Shown in pieces: positions 1 through 11,493 of a stretch of DNA of 64,000 nt (within the stretch, counting starts at the first letter, position 1; each line of letters opens with the position of its first letter). A program made the position numbers and the translations under genes. The notes beneath the pieces were generated by a model. That model saw nothing but the letters and a program-made list of their open reading frames with translations. It had not been told where the DNA came from and did no database searches. Location of the stretch: positions 56,085 through 120,084 of the forward strand of contig JAJDUK010000093.1 in the NCBI GenBank assembly GCA_022826665.1. Reading direction: 5' to 3'. The DNA is from Alphaproteobacteria bacterium (GTDB lineage: Bacteria > Pseudomonadota > Alphaproteobacteria > UBA828).

Positions 1-1432
1 GCGCCATCCTGAGCGTGTTGGCCGTAGTGATGAACATCACGTCCGAAAGGTCGTAGTCGACCTCGAGATAGTGGTCGTTGAACGTGTTGTTCTGCTCGGG
101 GTCCAGCACCTCCAGCAGGGCGGACGCGGGGTCGCCCCGGAAGTCGGCGCCCATCTTGTCGACTTCGTCGAGGAGGAAGAGCGGGTTGGACGACTTCGCC
201 TTCTTCATCGACTGGATGATCTTGCCCGGCAGCGAGCCGATGTAGGTACGACGATGCCCGCGAATCTCGGCCTCGTCGCGCACGCCACCGAGCGAGAAGC
301 GCACGAAGTTGCGCCCAGTCGCGCGTGCCACCGACTTGCCGAGGGAGGTCTTGCCGACTCCGGGCGGGCCGACGAGACAAAGGATCGGCCCCTTCATCTT
401 CCGCGCCCGCTGCTGGACCGCGAGATACTCCAGGATCCGCTCCTTGACCTTCTCCAGCCCGTAGTGGTCGTCGTTGAGGATCTTCTCGGCGTTCTTGATG
501 TCCTTCTTGATCCGGGTGCGCTTCTTCCACGGGATCGAGAGTATCCAGTCGAGGTAGTTGCGGACCACCGTGGCCTCGGCCGACATCGGGCTCATGGAGC
601 GGAGCTTCTTGACCTCCGCCAGCGCCTTTTCCCTCGCCTCTTTGCTGAGCTTGGTGGCCTTGATCCGTGCCTCGAACTCGGCGGCCTCGTCGCGCCCGTC
701 CTCGCCTTCGCCAAGCTCCTTCTGGATCGCCTTCATCTGCTCGTTCAGGTAGTATTCGCGCTGCGTTTTCTCCATCTGACGCTTGACGCGCGAGCGGATG
801 CGCTTCTCCACCTGGAGCACCCCGATCTCGCCTTCCATCAGCGAGATCACGCGCTCCAGCCGACCGCCGACCGAGCCGATCTCCAGCAGCTCCTGCTTCT
901 CATCCAGCTTGATCGAGAGGTGCGAGGCGATGGTGTCCGCGAGCTTGCTCGGTTCCTCGATCTGGTTCACCGAGACCAGAACCTCCGGCGGCACCTTCTT
1001 GTTGAGCTTCACATATTGCTCGAACTGGCTCGCCACCGAGCGGCTGAGCGCCTCGAGCTCGCCGGCATCGCCCTCGTCTTCCTCCATCTTTTCGGCTCGC
1101 GCTTCGAAGAACGCCGGATTCTCGCGGAACTCGACGATCCGCGCGCGAGCGCCGCCCTCTACCAGCACCTTGACCGTGCCGTCCGGCAGCTTGAGGAGCT
1201 GAAGCACCGAGCCGACCACGCCGACGGAATGGATGTCCTTCGGCGCGGGGTCGTCCTGGGAAGCGTTTTTCTGCGCAACGAGAAGGATTTGCTTGTCGTC
1301 CTTCATCACGGTTTCGAGTGCCGCGACCGACTTTTCGCGGCCGACGAACAGCGGCACGATCATGTGCGGAAACACGACGATGTCCCTCAGCGGCAGGACC
1401 GGGTAGCTCGGAAGAGACGAAACGTCCAGCAT
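1..1432 (-). CDS. lon: ATP-dependent protease Lon (partial, C-terminus off window)
   Basis: Cytoplasmic AAA+ serine protease that degrades misfolded and regulatory proteins. The first 477 codons are visible. The start reads [20 protein letters not shown], the usual opening of the LON substrate-binding domain. The Walker A motif GPPGVGKTS lies at about residues 355-363 and a Walker [10 protein letters not shown] follows. The proteolytic Ser-Lys domain is beyond the left edge, so activity cannot be judged. It is the last visible gene of the minus-strand run tig, clpP, clpX, lon, an order common in alphaproteobacteria. The ATG at 1432 begins the conserved N-terminus; longer reading frames upstream have no Lon similarity. 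Confidence 0.97.
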   Translation of the reverse strand, partial: MLDVSSLPSYPVLPLRDIVVFPHMIVPLFVGREKSVAALETVMKDDKQILLVAQKNASQDDPAPKDIHSVGVVGSVLQLLKLPDGTVKVLVEGGARARIVEFRENPAFFEARAEKMEEDEGDAGELEALSRSVASQFEQYVKLNKKVPPEVLVSVNQIEEPSKLADTIASHLSIKLDEKQELLEIGSVGGRLERVISLMEGEIGVLQVEKRIRSRVKRQMEKTQREYYLNEQMKAIQKELGEGEDGRDEAAEFEARIKATKLSKEAREKALAEVKKLRSMSPMSAEATVVRNYLDWILSIPWKKRTRIKKDIKNAEKILNDDHYGLEKVKERILEYLAVQQRARKMKGPILCLVGPPGVGKTSLGKSVARATGRNFVRFSLGGVRDEAEIRGHRRTYIGSLPGKIIQSMKKAKSSNPLFLLDEVDKMGADFRGDPASALLEVLDPEQNNTFNDHYLEVDYDLSDVMFITTANTLRMA

Positions 1433-1534
1433 TGTTCCTCGTGCGCCTTGCGATTGCGCGTCAGAGCGGTAGCCGATACCGCGGCGCGCCCGCAGGTAAG
1501 GTAAGTACGGCGGCGCAGCCGTTCAAGCGGTCAC

Positions 1535-2803
<1,269 letters not shown>

Positions 2804-3026
2804 GTCCGCTCCGTGCCGTCGCTTGCGGAGACGCGCCCGCCTAAACCGCCGTTAAGCTCGCGACGCTCTTCTCCAGACAACCAGGACCCCGTGAGGTTGG
2901 CAAACACCCCGGCCCGTGTCTAGGCCGAACATTCGGTGATTTCGAGACCCAATATCTAGTGCCTCCCGGCCTAAGTTTTCGGGTTAAATGCACCACGCGG
3001 CAGCCTGCTCCAGCCACCTGCGGACT

Positions 3027-3686
3027 CTAGCTTCCCTTCTTGGTGCCGCCCTTGGCTCCCGAGTCGTCCGGGGTTTCCGGCCGCCGCGCCACCACATCGT
3101 CCACGATACCGAAGTCCTTGGCTTCGTTAGGAGTCATGAACTTGTCACGTTCCAGGTTTTCTTCGATGATCGCAAGGTCCTGACCGGTATGGCTCACGTA
3201 AATTTCGTTGAGACGCTGGCGCAGCAACAAGATTTCCTTGGCGTGGATCTCGATGTCGGTGGCCTGCCCCTGAAAGCCGCCGGACGGCTGGTGCAGCATG
3301 ATCCGCGCGTTGGGTAGCGCGAAGCGCTGCCCAACCGCGCCGGCCGCCAGCAGAAGCGAGCCCATCGAGGCCGCCTGGCCGATGCAGAGTGTGGCCACCG
3401 CCGGGCGCACATACTGCATCGTGTCGTAAATCGCGAGACCCGACGTCACCAGGCCACCGGGGCTGTTGATGTAAACGGAGATGTCCTTGGTCGGGTTCTC
3501 CGATTCCAGGAACAAGAGCTGCGCGGTGACCAGGCTCGCGACCTCATCGCCGATGCCGCCAGTGAGGAAAATGATTCGCTCCTTGAGCAGCCGCGAATAG
3601 ATGTCGTAGGCACGCTCGCCCCGGTTGGTTTGCTCCACGACCATCGGCACCAGGGTGTTGGCGTAGGTCTCGACGATATCCGCCAT
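3027..3686 (-). CDS. clpP: ATP-dependent Clp protease proteolytic subunit ClpP
   Basis: Serine peptidase that forms the tetradecameric barrel of ClpXP. The catalytic triad is visible as Ser107 (GQAASMGS), His132 (MLHQPSGG) and Asp181 (ERDKFM). At 219 residues it is slightly longer than the E. coli protein, because of a Lys/Gly-rich tail ([10 protein letters not shown]). The N-terminal residues before MVVEQT probably include the short propeptide seen in many ClpP proteins. It lies 27 bp downstream of the trigger-factor gene and is probably co-transcribed with it. Confidence 0.98.
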   Translation of the reverse strand: MADIVETYANTLVPMVVEQTNRGERAYDIYSRLLKERIIFLTGGIGDEVASLVTAQLLFLESENPTKDISVYINSPGGLVTSGLAIYDTMQYVRPAVATLCIGQAASMGSLLLAAGAVGQRFALPNARIMLHQPSGGFQGQATDIEIHAKEILLLRQRLNEIYVSHTGQDLAIIEENLERDKFMTPNEAKDFGIVDDVVARRPETPDDSGAKGGTKKGS

Positions 3687-3713
3687 GACGCTCTCCTTAT
3701 TCAGCGGGGCGGA

Positions 3714-5150
3714 TCAGCCCGACTCGCCCGACGCAGCGCTCTCGTCCTCGACGGTTGCCGCGCTCTCGTCCTCGTCGGCCTCTTCGGTTCCAGTAGCCGA
3801 CGACTTCTCGTCCTCGTCGGGATCGCGCATCAACGTCTCCACGTCGACGACCTCTTCCGAGACCGTCGCGAGTTCACTGAGGAAGATGATCACCTTGTCC
3901 TCGAATACCGTGGGACGGAAGCGCTCCAGTTGGTCTGGTTGGCTCCGGTAGAATTCGAGGAGGCGCTGAGGCTCCGGATGCTCGCGAGCTCTCATCATGG
4001 CCGCGCGGAGCAGGTCCTCCTGCTCGACCGTAATATCGTTGCTCCTCCCGATCTCCGCGATTAGGAGGCCGAGGCGGACGCGCCGCTCGGCGATCTGCCG
4101 AAACTCTTCCCGCGCTTCGTCTTCTGGCTGATCGAGGAAAGAGGCGATCTCCGACTCGGTCCGCTTGGCGTCGTTCTCGATCTGCTGCCAGACGGCGTCG
4201 AACTCGCGCTCGACCATGCCGGGCGGCACGTCGAACTTGTAGCGCTCATCCAGGACATCGAGCAGCGAGCGCTTGAGGCGAGCCTGGGAGAATTGCTCGT
4301 ACTGCGATTGGATCCGCTCCCGTACCACGCCGCGCAGTGCGTCCAGGCTTTCGGCGCCTTGGCGTTCGGCGAAGGTGTCGTCGACCGTCACGGGCAACCG
4401 CTCCTGCACCTCCTTGACTGTGATCTTGAAGACGGTGGCCTCCGCCGCTGCTGCGGGCTCATCCTGCTCTCCCGCCTCCTGTTCGGGTGCGGGCGGCGTC
4501 ATCGTCACTTCCCGTTCCTGGCCCGCCTCAGCGCCGACGAGCTGCTCGGTCATTTCGGGCAAGAGCGCTTCGGCATCGAGCTCCAGCGGCACGTCCGTGC
4601 CGCTCCGCTCCGGCGCCGGTTCGCCATCGACCTCGACAGCGATGTCGACCAGAAGCTGATCGCCTTCCTGTGCCGCTCTCGGCGTCTCGACCGGCTCGAA
4701 CCGCTTTTCGGCCTCTGCGAGTCGGCCAAGCGCGTCCTCCACCGAGTCGTCGGTCACTTCGGCCTTGAGTCGGGTGACGGTGAGGTCGGAGAAGTCGCCG
4801 AGCTCGATGTCCGGCAAGACCTCCATTCCCATGGTGAACTCGAGATCCTTGCCCTCGTCGTAGGCCGTGATCTCGATCTCAGGCTGCATGGCCGGGCGCA
4901 GCTCGCGTTCCTCCAGGACCTCGCGCGAGCGCGTCTCGATGGTCTGCTGCAGCACTTCGCCGAGCACACGCGGCTGATAATGGCGGCGCACGATCGAGAG
5001 CGGCACCTTGCCGCGACGAAAGCCCTTCATGGTCACGGTCTTGCGCAGCTCGTCCAGCCGCCCCTCGACGTCGGCTTCGAGGTCGGCCGCCGGCACCGTC
5101 ACCTTGAGCTCACGCTTCAGCCCCTCGGAGAGGGTTTCCGTTACCTGCAT
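3714..5150 (-). CDS. tig: Trigger factor (ribosome-bound chaperone, PPIase)
   Basis: Chaperone that binds near the ribosomal exit tunnel and folds nascent chains. The N-terminal ribosome-binding domain has the FRRGKVP signature (GFRRGKVPLS at about residues 43-52). A central FKBP-like domain and an alpha-helical C-terminal domain follow. It is 478 residues, longer than E. coli Tig, because of a strongly acidic Asp/Glu/Ser/Ala-rich tail over the last ~40 residues. The middle domain also has an Ala/Glu-rich insertion (PPAPEQEAGEQDEP). It is the first gene of the tig-clpP-clpX-lon run and is followed upstream by tRNA-Leu on the same strand. Confidence 0.97.
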   Translation of the reverse strand: MQVTETLSEGLKRELKVTVPAADLEADVEGRLDELRKTVTMKGFRRGKVPLSIVRRHYQPRVLGEVLQQTIETRSREVLEERELRPAMQPEIEITAYDEGKDLEFTMGMEVLPDIELGDFSDLTVTRLKAEVTDDSVEDALGRLAEAEKRFEPVETPRAAQEGDQLLVDIAVEVDGEPAPERSGTDVPLELDAEALLPEMTEQLVGAEAGQEREVTMTPPAPEQEAGEQDEPAAAAEATVFKITVKEVQERLPVTVDDTFAERQGAESLDALRGVVRERIQSQYEQFSQARLKRSLLDVLDERYKFDVPPGMVEREFDAVWQQIENDAKRTESEIASFLDQPEDEAREEFRQIAERRVRLGLLIAEIGRSNDITVEQEDLLRAAMMRAREHPEPQRLLEFYRSQPDQLERFRPTVFEDKVIIFLSELATVSEEVVDVETLMRDPDEDEKSSATGTEEADEDESAATVEDESAASGESG

Positions 5151-5226
5151 AATCCTGCGCTCATGTCATACTCCGCATGCCCGGCGGGCGCCCCATCGAG
5201 ACGCGGGCTCGGGCACCGCCAGCGGA

Positions 5227-5311
5227 TGGTGCGGGCGAAGGGATTCGAACCCCCACGGCCTGAGCCACGTGGTCCTAAACCACGCGCGTCTACCAATTCC
5301 GCCACGCCCGC
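5227..5311 (-). tRNA. tRNA-Leu(UAG)
   Basis: The minus strand folds as a class II tRNA. The acceptor arm GCGGGCG pairs with CGCCCGC, followed by an encoded ACCA end. The anticodon stem encloses the loop TTTAGGA, giving anticodon TAG (reads CUA/CUG codons). A long variable arm and a TTCGAAT T-loop are present. The T-stem includes two G-U pairs. Confidence 0.95.
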
Positions 5312-5485
5312 GCGTCTCCGGTGTGTCTCTGGTTCGTGAGTCCCTCCGGAAGCGGAGAAACTTCGCGCGCCCTATAGCACAGAAGGGCGCCAATGGGCCA
5401 AGACGCTATCGAGCAGCTTTTCCAGCTTGAACACAAGCCGGGATCGTGCTGAGAAATTCGGGTTAGTCTGACGATATCTTGCTGC

Positions 5486-5575
5486 GGATGGGTGGCCGAG
5501 CGGTCGAAGGCACCGGTCTTGAAAACCGGCAGGGGCGCGAGTCCCTCGTGGGTTCGAATCCCACCCCATCCGCCA
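5486..5575 (+). tRNA. tRNA-Ser(UGA)
   Basis: Class II tRNA. Acceptor GGATGGG pairs with CCCATCC, then G73 and an encoded CCA. The anticodon loop CTTGAAA gives TGA. A long variable arm and the T-loop TTCGAAT are clear. It is followed by about 60 bases of AT-rich DNA (5578-5640) that carries the near-direct repeat catgattttt/cgtgattttt. I see no gene between this tRNA and 5852. Confidence 0.95.
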
Positions 5576-5851
5576 CTCAGATGCTATAATTCATTGATTA
5601 ATCATGATTTTTCGTGATTTTTCAGTTCTGTGTTCCTCAGTTTGCCTCAGAAATTCGTGGCATGGTGGCCATTTGGAGCCCTGCCCGCTACTGCTCTCCA
5701 GTGTTGTTCGGCGCGGGGGAGTGGCGCCGATAGGCGTTCTAACGTGTTGAGGTGGCTAGGCTTTAGGGGGTCAATGTTCCACGCTTGACAACGTCCAGGG
5801 GGCCGCGCGAAGCCCTACACCGGTTCTTCGACGGCGTGGAGGCGTGATTCG

Positions 5852-6778
5852 ATGCTCCTTTGCTGCGGCGAAGCGCTGATCGACATGATCCCGACGCCGA
5901 CTGAGTCGGGGCAGGACGGCTACGTGCCGCATGTCGGCGGTGCGGTCTTCAACACCGCGATCGCGCTCGGACGTCTGGGCGTGCAGACCGGAATGTTGAC
6001 CGGGCTTTCCTCCGATCTGTTCGGCCAGCAATTGACCGCATCGCTCCATGCGAACCATGTCGACACATCGCTCGTCGTCACCTCCGACCGGCCCACCACA
6101 CTCGCGTTCGTCCAGCTCACGGACGGCCAGGCCTCCTACCTGTTCTACGACGAGAACTCGGCCGGACGGATGCTCGACCGGGCCGACATGCTCCCGCTGC
6201 CCGACGAGATCAGCACGCTCTACTTCGGCGGCATCAGCCTGGTCTTCGAGCCGGGTGCCGAGGCCTATGCCGCACTGCTGAAGCGTGAGGCCGCGGCCCG
6301 CGTGGTCATGCTCGACCCGAACATCCGCCCGAGTTTCATCCGGGACATCAGGCAATACCGCGACCGTCTGGATCAGATGATCGCGCTGTCGGACATCGTG
6401 AAGGTCTCCGACGAGGACCTGAACTGGATCTATCCCGGCCCGCAGTCGCTGTTCGAGAAGCTCGATTTCGTGCGCCAGGCCGGGCCGTCCGTCGTGATCC
6501 TGACGCGCAGCGGCAGCGGTGCCACCGCCTTCCTCAAGGACGGCACCGAAGTCTCGGTTCCGGTCGACCGCGTCGACGTCGTCGACACCATTGGCGCGGG
6601 CGATACGTTCAATGCGGGCGTGCTGGCCAAGCTCGCGGAGCTCGGGCTGCTCATCAAGGCATCCCTGGCCGCCATCGATCGCGATCAGATGCGCGAAGCC
6701 CTGCGCTTCGGCACTCGGGTCGCAGGGGTCACCGTTTCCCGCGCCGGTGCGAACCCGCCATGGCGCCATGAGCTTTGA
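5852..6778 (+). CDS. PfkB-family carbohydrate kinase (fructokinase-like)
   Basis: Ribokinase-fold sugar kinase of 308 residues, predicted to phosphorylate a hexose such as fructose with ATP. The N-terminal sugar-binding signature with the di-glycine is GGAVFNTAIALGRLG (about residues 29-43). The C-terminal PfkB signature is DTIGAGDTFNAG, with catalytic Asp251. It lies 85 bp upstream of zwf on the same strand, so a role as feeder enzyme for the Entner-Doudoroff route is likely. Exact sugar specificity cannot be read from sequence; 2-keto-3-deoxygluconate kinase is a less likely alternative. Confidence 0.9.
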   Translation: MLLCCGEALIDMIPTPTESGQDGYVPHVGGAVFNTAIALGRLGVQTGMLTGLSSDLFGQQLTASLHANHVDTSLVVTSDRPTTLAFVQLTDGQASYLFYDENSAGRMLDRADMLPLPDEISTLYFGGISLVFEPGAEAYAALLKREAAARVVMLDPNIRPSFIRDIRQYRDRLDQMIALSDIVKVSDEDLNWIYPGPQSLFEKLDFVRQAGPSVVILTRSGSGATAFLKDGTEVSVPVDRVDVVDTIGAGDTFNAGVLAKLAELGLLIKASLAAIDRDQMREALRFGTRVAGVTVSRAGANPPWRHEL

Positions 6779-6863
6779 AGGCGATATTCTCTTGAGCGGT
6801 TAGTGAAGCGGGGATGCTCCTCTCAGTGGCGCCGTCTCTAGGCGGGCTGGAGGTGGACTGATC

Positions 6864-8327
6864 ATGGTTTCTCGAGTCATTCCGGTCGAGCCGTTCGATC
6901 TCGTGGTCTTCGGCGGCACTGGCGACCTGGCGCGGCGCAAGCTGCTGCCCGCGCTCTATCGCCGCATGCTTGCCGGGCAGGCGCAGCCCGGTTCGAGGAT
7001 CGTCGCCGTCGGCCGCAGAGTGCTTGACGCCGACGGTTATCGCCGCATGGCCGAGGCGTCGCTCAAGGAGCATGCGGGTCCGGGCGCGCTCGATCCCGAT
7101 CGGGCGGCGGCCTTCCTCGACATGCTCGACTACGTGCACGTCGATGCGGAGGGCGAGGGTGGCTGGGCCTCGCTCGCCGACCGGCTCGAGGGCTCTGAGC
7201 GCATGCGGATCTTCTATCTCTCGGTGGTGCCGCACCTATTCGGGCCAATCAGCGAACGGGTGGCGCGGAGCGGCTGCCGCACGCCCGACACGCGGCTGGT
7301 GGTCGAGAAGCCGCTCGGCCGCGATCTCCAGAGCGCGCAGGTGCTGAACCGCCGGCTCGCGACGCTGTTCGAGGAGCGCCAGATCTACCGGATAGACCAC
7401 TATCTCGGGAAGGAGACCGTGCAGAACCTGATGGCGCTGCGCTTCGCCAATGCCCTGTTCGAGCCGATCTGGAACGCGCGCCATGTCGATCACGTGCAGA
7501 TCACCGTCGCCGAGCGAGTCGGCGTCGGCGGCCGGGGCGCCTACTACGACGAGAACGGCGCGCTGCGGGACATGATGCAGAACCACCTTCTGCAACTGCT
7601 TTGCCTCATCGCCATGGAGCCGCCGGCGCATTTCGAGCCGGACGCGCTGCGCGACGAGAAGCTCAAGGTGCTGCGCAGCCTGAAGCCGCTGGAGGGGCTC
7701 GGCGACGTGGTGCGCGGCCAGTATCTCGGCATCAACGGCGAGGCGGGCTATCTGGAAGACGCGGAGAATCCCCGATCGCGCACCGAGAGCTTCGTGGCGA
7801 TCAAGGCGGAGATCGCCAACTGGCGCTGGAACGGGGCGCCGTTCTACCTGCGCACCGGAAAGCGGCTGCGGACGCGGATGTCGGAGATCGCCGTCGTCTT
7901 CAAGGACGCCCCGCATTCGATCTTCCCCGAGAGCACGGGCAGCACGGGCCCCAACGTGCTGGCGATCAGGCTACAGCCAGACGAGGGGATCACGCTGAGA
8001 CTGACGATCAAGGAGCCTGGCCCCGGCGGCATGCGGCTCTGCGAGGTGCCGCTCGACATGACCTTTGCCGAGACCCTGGGCGCTGACGGGCTGAGCATGC
8101 CGGACGCCTACGAGCGGCTGGTGATGGACGTGATCCGGGGCGATCAGACGCTGTTCATGCGCGGTGACGAGGTGGAGGCGGCCTGGCGCTGGATCGATCC
8201 GATCATCGCGGCGGCGGAGACCGCGCCTGAGCGGCCGCAACCCTACGACAGCTATTCGTCGGGGCCGGAAGATGCGCTGATGCTAATGCATCGCGACGGC
8301 CGGCGCTGGCGCGCGCTCACGGCGTGA
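6864..8327 (+). CDS. zwf: Glucose-6-phosphate 1-dehydrogenase
   Basis: Oxidises glucose 6-phosphate to 6-phosphogluconolactone with NAD(P)+, the first committed step of the Entner-Doudoroff and pentose-phosphate routes. It has 487 residues, the family norm. The dinucleotide-binding motif FGGTGDLARRKLLPALY is near the N-terminus, and the substrate-binding/catalytic motif RIDHYLGKE is at 176-184. The gene is followed by pgl with a 4-base overlap (GTGA), so the two are translationally coupled. Confidence 0.97.
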   Translation: MVSRVIPVEPFDLVVFGGTGDLARRKLLPALYRRMLAGQAQPGSRIVAVGRRVLDADGYRRMAEASLKEHAGPGALDPDRAAAFLDMLDYVHVDAEGEGGWASLADRLEGSERMRIFYLSVVPHLFGPISERVARSGCRTPDTRLVVEKPLGRDLQSAQVLNRRLATLFEERQIYRIDHYLGKETVQNLMALRFANALFEPIWNARHVDHVQITVAERVGVGGRGAYYDENGALRDMMQNHLLQLLCLIAMEPPAHFEPDALRDEKLKVLRSLKPLEGLGDVVRGQYLGINGEAGYLEDAENPRSRTESFVAIKAEIANWRWNGAPFYLRTGKRLRTRMSEIAVVFKDAPHSIFPESTGSTGPNVLAIRLQPDEGITLRLTIKEPGPGGMRLCEVPLDMTFAETLGADGLSMPDAYERLVMDVIRGDQTLFMRGDEVEAAWRWIDPIIAAAETAPERPQPYDSYSSGPEDALMLMHRDGRRWRALTA

Positions 8328-8977
8328 CGCGGATCGTCGAGGCTGCGGATCGGGACGCGCTGGCCCATCTTCTGGCCGGAGAAGTTGCGGCGGTGCTGGA
8401 GAAGGCGATTCGAGGCAGGGACCGGGCCACGCTGGCGGTGCCGGGCGGCACCACTCCGGCCGCGTTCCTGACCGCGCTCGGCGGCCATGCGCTCGACTGG
8501 GGGGCCGTAGCGGTGACGCTCACCGACGAGCGCTGCGTCCGCGCCGATCATCCGCGCTCGAACCGGCGCTTGCTCGACGAAACGCTGTTTGCCGGCCCGG
8601 CCCGCGCCGCACGGTTCGTGGCGCTCGACAACGCGCAGGCGCTTTCGGCGATCCTGCCGCTTGATGCCTGCGTGCTGGGCATGGGGGAGGATGCGCACAT
8701 CGCCTCGCTTTTCCCCGGTGCCGACCGTTTGGACGAAGCGCTCTCGCCGGACTGCGGCGCGGCGGCACTGCGGCTGCAGGCCCCCGGTGCACCGGAGGCG
8801 CGCATTACTCTGACTGCCCCGGTGCTGACCGGGGCGGGCCGGTGCTTCCTATTGATCCACGGCGCGGAGAAACGCGCGGCGCTTGATCGCGCTGTGGCTG
8901 CGGCCGGCCCTGCCGATGCCCCGGTCCGGCTGGTCCTCGACGCACCGAGCCCCGCTACCGTTTACTGGGCGCCGTGA
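8324..8977 (+). CDS. pgl: 6-phosphogluconolactonase
   Basis: Hydrolyses 6-phosphogluconolactone to 6-phosphogluconate. It has 217 residues, of the NagB/SugarP isomerase-like DevB type. Recognisable parts are the [11 protein letters not shown] phosphate-binding loop, the LTDERCV segment and the [15 protein letters not shown] motif. It starts at a GTG that overlaps the zwf stop by 4 bases and sits between zwf and edd. Confidence 0.94.
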   Translation: MTRIVEAADRDALAHLLAGEVAAVLEKAIRGRDRATLAVPGGTTPAAFLTALGGHALDWGAVAVTLTDERCVRADHPRSNRRLLDETLFAGPARAARFVALDNAQALSAILPLDACVLGMGEDAHIASLFPGADRLDEALSPDCGAAALRLQAPGAPEARITLTAPVLTGAGRCFLLIHGAEKRAALDRAVAAAGPADAPVRLVLDAPSPATVYWAP

Positions 8978-8998
8978 GGCAACGATCGGGAGAGCCCG

Positions 8999-10813
8999 AT
9001 GCCACTGAACGATACCGTGCACCAGGTGACCGAGCGGATCCGCGCGCGGAGCCGGACCGCCCGCACCGACTATCTGGAGCGCATGGCCCGTGCGGCCGAC
9101 GCTGGGCCGGCACGCGCGCATCTCTCCTGCGGCAACCTCGCGCACGCCTTTGCCGCCAGTCCGGACACGGACAAGGCGCGCCAGACCGGCGGCACCGCCG
9201 GCAACATCGGTATCGTCACCGCCTACAACGACATGCTCTCGGCCCACCAGCCGTTCGAGGGCTTCCCCGCGCTGATCCGCGAGGCAGCCAGGCAAGCGGG
9301 CGGCACCGCCCAGGTCGCCGGCGGCGTGCCCGCGATGTGCGACGGTGTCACCCAGGGCCAGCCGGGCATGGAGCTCTCGCTCTTCAGCCGCGACGTGATC
9401 GCGCTTGCGGCTGGCGTGGCGCTCTCGCACAACAGCTTCGATGCCGCGATCTTCCTCGGCGTCTGCGACAAGATCGTCCCCGGCCTCGTGATCGCGGCGG
9501 CCACCTTCGGCCATATTCCGGCGATCTTCGCGCCGGCGGGGCCGATGACCTCGGGCCTGCCCAACGACCAGAAGGCCGCCGTGCGCCAGCGCTTCGCCCG
9601 CGGCGAGATCGGCCGGGACGAGCTGATGGCCGCCGAGATGGCCTCATATCACGGCCCCGGCACCTGCACGTTCTACGGCACGGCGAACTCGAACCAGATG
9701 CTGATGGAGTTCATGGGCCTGCACCTGCCGGGCGCGAGCTTCGTCAATCCCGGCACGCCGCTGCGCGAGGCGCTGACCAGAGCGGCGGCGCGGCGGGCGC
9801 TGGAGATCACAGCGGCCGGCAACTCCTACACGCCCGCGAGCGCGGTGCTCGACGAGCGCGCCTTCGTCAACGGCATGGTGGGCCTGCACGCCACGGGCGG
9901 GTCGACCAATCTGACCCTGCACCTCATCGCGATGGCCCGCTCCGCAGGCGTGCTGATCGACTGGGGAGACATGGCGGCGCTTTCCGCCGTCACGCCGCTG
10001 ATGGCGCGGGTCTATCCCAACGGGCTGGCCGACGTGAACCATTTCCACGCCGCCGGCGGACTCGGCTTCATGATCGGCGAGCTGCTGGAGGCCGGGCTGT
10101 TGCACGGCAACGTCCGCACCGTCGCCGGAGACGGACTGGCCCGCTACACCGAGGAGCCGGTGCTGTGCGACGACGGGCTCACCTGGCGCGACGGCACGCG
10201 CGCGAGCCTGAACGAGAAGATCCTCCGCCCCGCAGCCGATCCGTTCCAGGGCACCGGCGGGCTCACCGTGCTGACCGGCAACCTCGGCCAGGCGGTGATC
10301 AAGACCTCGGCGGTCAAGCCGGAGCACCACGTCATCGAGGCCCCGGCCCTGGTGTTCCACGATCAGGAGGAGATCAAGGCCGCGTTCCGCGACGGCGCGC
10401 TCGAGCGCGATTTCGTCTGCGTGTTGCGCTTCCAGGGTCCGCAGGCCAACGGCATGCCCGAGCTGCATGCGCTGACGCCGGTTCTCGGCAGCCTGCAGGA
10501 CAAGGGCTTTCGCGTGGCGCTGGTCACCGACGGGCGCATGTCCGGCGCTTCGGGCAAGGTGCCGGCGGCCATCCACGTCACGCCAGAGGCCGCGGCGGGC
10601 GGGGCGATCGCGCGGGTGCGCGACGGCGATGTGATCCGGCTCGACGCTGCGGCGGGCCGGCTCGACGTGCTGGGCGATGCTGCGGAGTTCGCCGCGCGCG
10701 CGCCGGCAAAGGCCGATCTCTCGGCCAATGCCAGCGGCATCGGCCGAGAGCTCTTCGCCGCCTTCCGCAACAACGTCGGCCCTGCGGAAGCTGGCGCCGC
10801 GGTCGTCGTCTAG
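8999..10813 (+). CDS. edd: Phosphogluconate dehydratase
   Basis: Fe-S dehydratase of the IlvD/Edd family that converts 6-phosphogluconate to 2-keto-3-deoxy-6-phosphogluconate. It is 604 residues. Candidate cluster ligands are Cys114 ([10 protein letters not shown]), Cys156 ([10 protein letters not shown]) and the cysteine in [13 protein letters not shown]. The C-terminal region has the [20 protein letters not shown] signature, which with overall length separates Edd from IlvD. It follows pgl by 21 bp. The usual partner eda is not found in this window. Confidence 0.96.
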   Translation: MPLNDTVHQVTERIRARSRTARTDYLERMARAADAGPARAHLSCGNLAHAFAASPDTDKARQTGGTAGNIGIVTAYNDMLSAHQPFEGFPALIREAARQAGGTAQVAGGVPAMCDGVTQGQPGMELSLFSRDVIALAAGVALSHNSFDAAIFLGVCDKIVPGLVIAAATFGHIPAIFAPAGPMTSGLPNDQKAAVRQRFARGEIGRDELMAAEMASYHGPGTCTFYGTANSNQMLMEFMGLHLPGASFVNPGTPLREALTRAAARRALEITAAGNSYTPASAVLDERAFVNGMVGLHATGGSTNLTLHLIAMARSAGVLIDWGDMAALSAVTPLMARVYPNGLADVNHFHAAGGLGFMIGELLEAGLLHGNVRTVAGDGLARYTEEPVLCDDGLTWRDGTRASLNEKILRPAADPFQGTGGLTVLTGNLGQAVIKTSAVKPEHHVIEAPALVFHDQEEIKAAFRDGALERDFVCVLRFQGPQANGMPELHALTPVLGSLQDKGFRVALVTDGRMSGASGKVPAAIHVTPEAAAGGAIARVRDGDVIRLDAAAGRLDVLGDAAEFAARAPAKADLSANASGIGRELFAAFRNNVGPAEAGAAVVV

Positions 10814-10908
10814 GCGATCGTGAGCCCGCACTAGGCTGCTTGGGAAAGGTTTCGTCGCGCCAACACTTGGCCTAGCTTCGGAGCACAGCAGCCGCACAAG
10901 ACCCCGCC

Positions 10909-11493
10909 GTGCCGGACATCGAAGCGTCGTTCAGCATCGACCAGCCCGCCAGTCGCGTCTGGGATTTCTTCCAAGACGTACCCGAGGTCGTGACCTGCAT
11001 GCCGGGCACGGAGCTTCTCGCCCAGCCTGGCGAGGCGACTTACACGGGCAAAATCACGGTCAAGCTTGGGCCGGTGACGGCCGCCTTCGAGGGCGAAGCG
11101 ACCATCGTCGAGGCCGACCATGACGGCCGAAGCGCCAGGATCGAAGCCTCAGGCATCGACCGCCGGGGCGGCAATCGCGCGAAGGCGAGCGTCGCCTACG
11201 AAGTCCGGGAGCAAGACGGTGGAACCCAAGTCAGGCTCCACGGTTCCATCAAACTGTCCGGCGCGCTCGCCCAGATCGGCCGCAGCGGCATCGTTCAGGA
11301 CGTTGCCAACCACCTCGCCGCGCAGTTCGCCGCCCGCCTTCACGAAAAGCTCGCGCGCGACGGCGACGAGGCGGATGCCAGTACCAGCGTCCACGACCCG
11401 CCCCAGGCCATTGCGGGCTCGCAGCTCACGCGTATCGTCGTGGTGGCGTGGTTCAGACGCCTGGTCGCAGCGCTGCTTGGACGCACCACCTAA
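10909..11493 (+). CDS. CoxG-like SRPBCC-domain protein
   Basis: START/SRPBCC-fold protein related to carbon monoxide dehydrogenase subunit G. CoxG proteins help recruit or assemble CO-dehydrogenase-type molybdoenzymes and often have a C-terminal membrane-associating segment. The core runs from IEASFSIDQPASRVWDFFQD to about residue 150. The last ~30 residues (TRIVVVAWFRRLVAALLG) are hydrophobic and basic, consistent with peripheral membrane attachment. The gene starts with GTG and is convergent with the CoxL-like gene; their ends overlap by 4 bases. The context supports a role with the neighbouring molybdenum hydroxylase. Confidence 0.8.
   Translation: MPDIEASFSIDQPASRVWDFFQDVPEVVTCMPGTELLAQPGEATYTGKITVKLGPVTAAFEGEATIVEADHDGRSARIEASGIDRRGGNRAKASVAYEVREQDGGTQVRLHGSIKLSGALAQIGRSGIVQDVANHLAAQFAARLHEKLARDGDEADASTSVHDPPQAIAGSQLTRIVVVAWFRRLVAALLGRTT

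Noticed and set aside
71..1504. Long plus-strand open frame opposite lon, and similar long antisense frames opposite zwf, edd, the CoxL, HyuA/B and ABC genes
   Set aside because: They mirror real genes in GC-rich DNA, have Arg/His/Leu-heavy compositions and show no domain of their own.
2804..3026. Heat-shock (RpoH-type) promoter between clpP and clpX
   Set aside because: A CTTAGG and a TAGATAT-like element are present on the minus strand, but the spacing (about 11 bp) is wrong.
5578..5851. Integrated element after tRNA-Ser
   Set aside because: The AT-rich bases after the tRNA carry no integrase, no second tRNA fragment and no gene.
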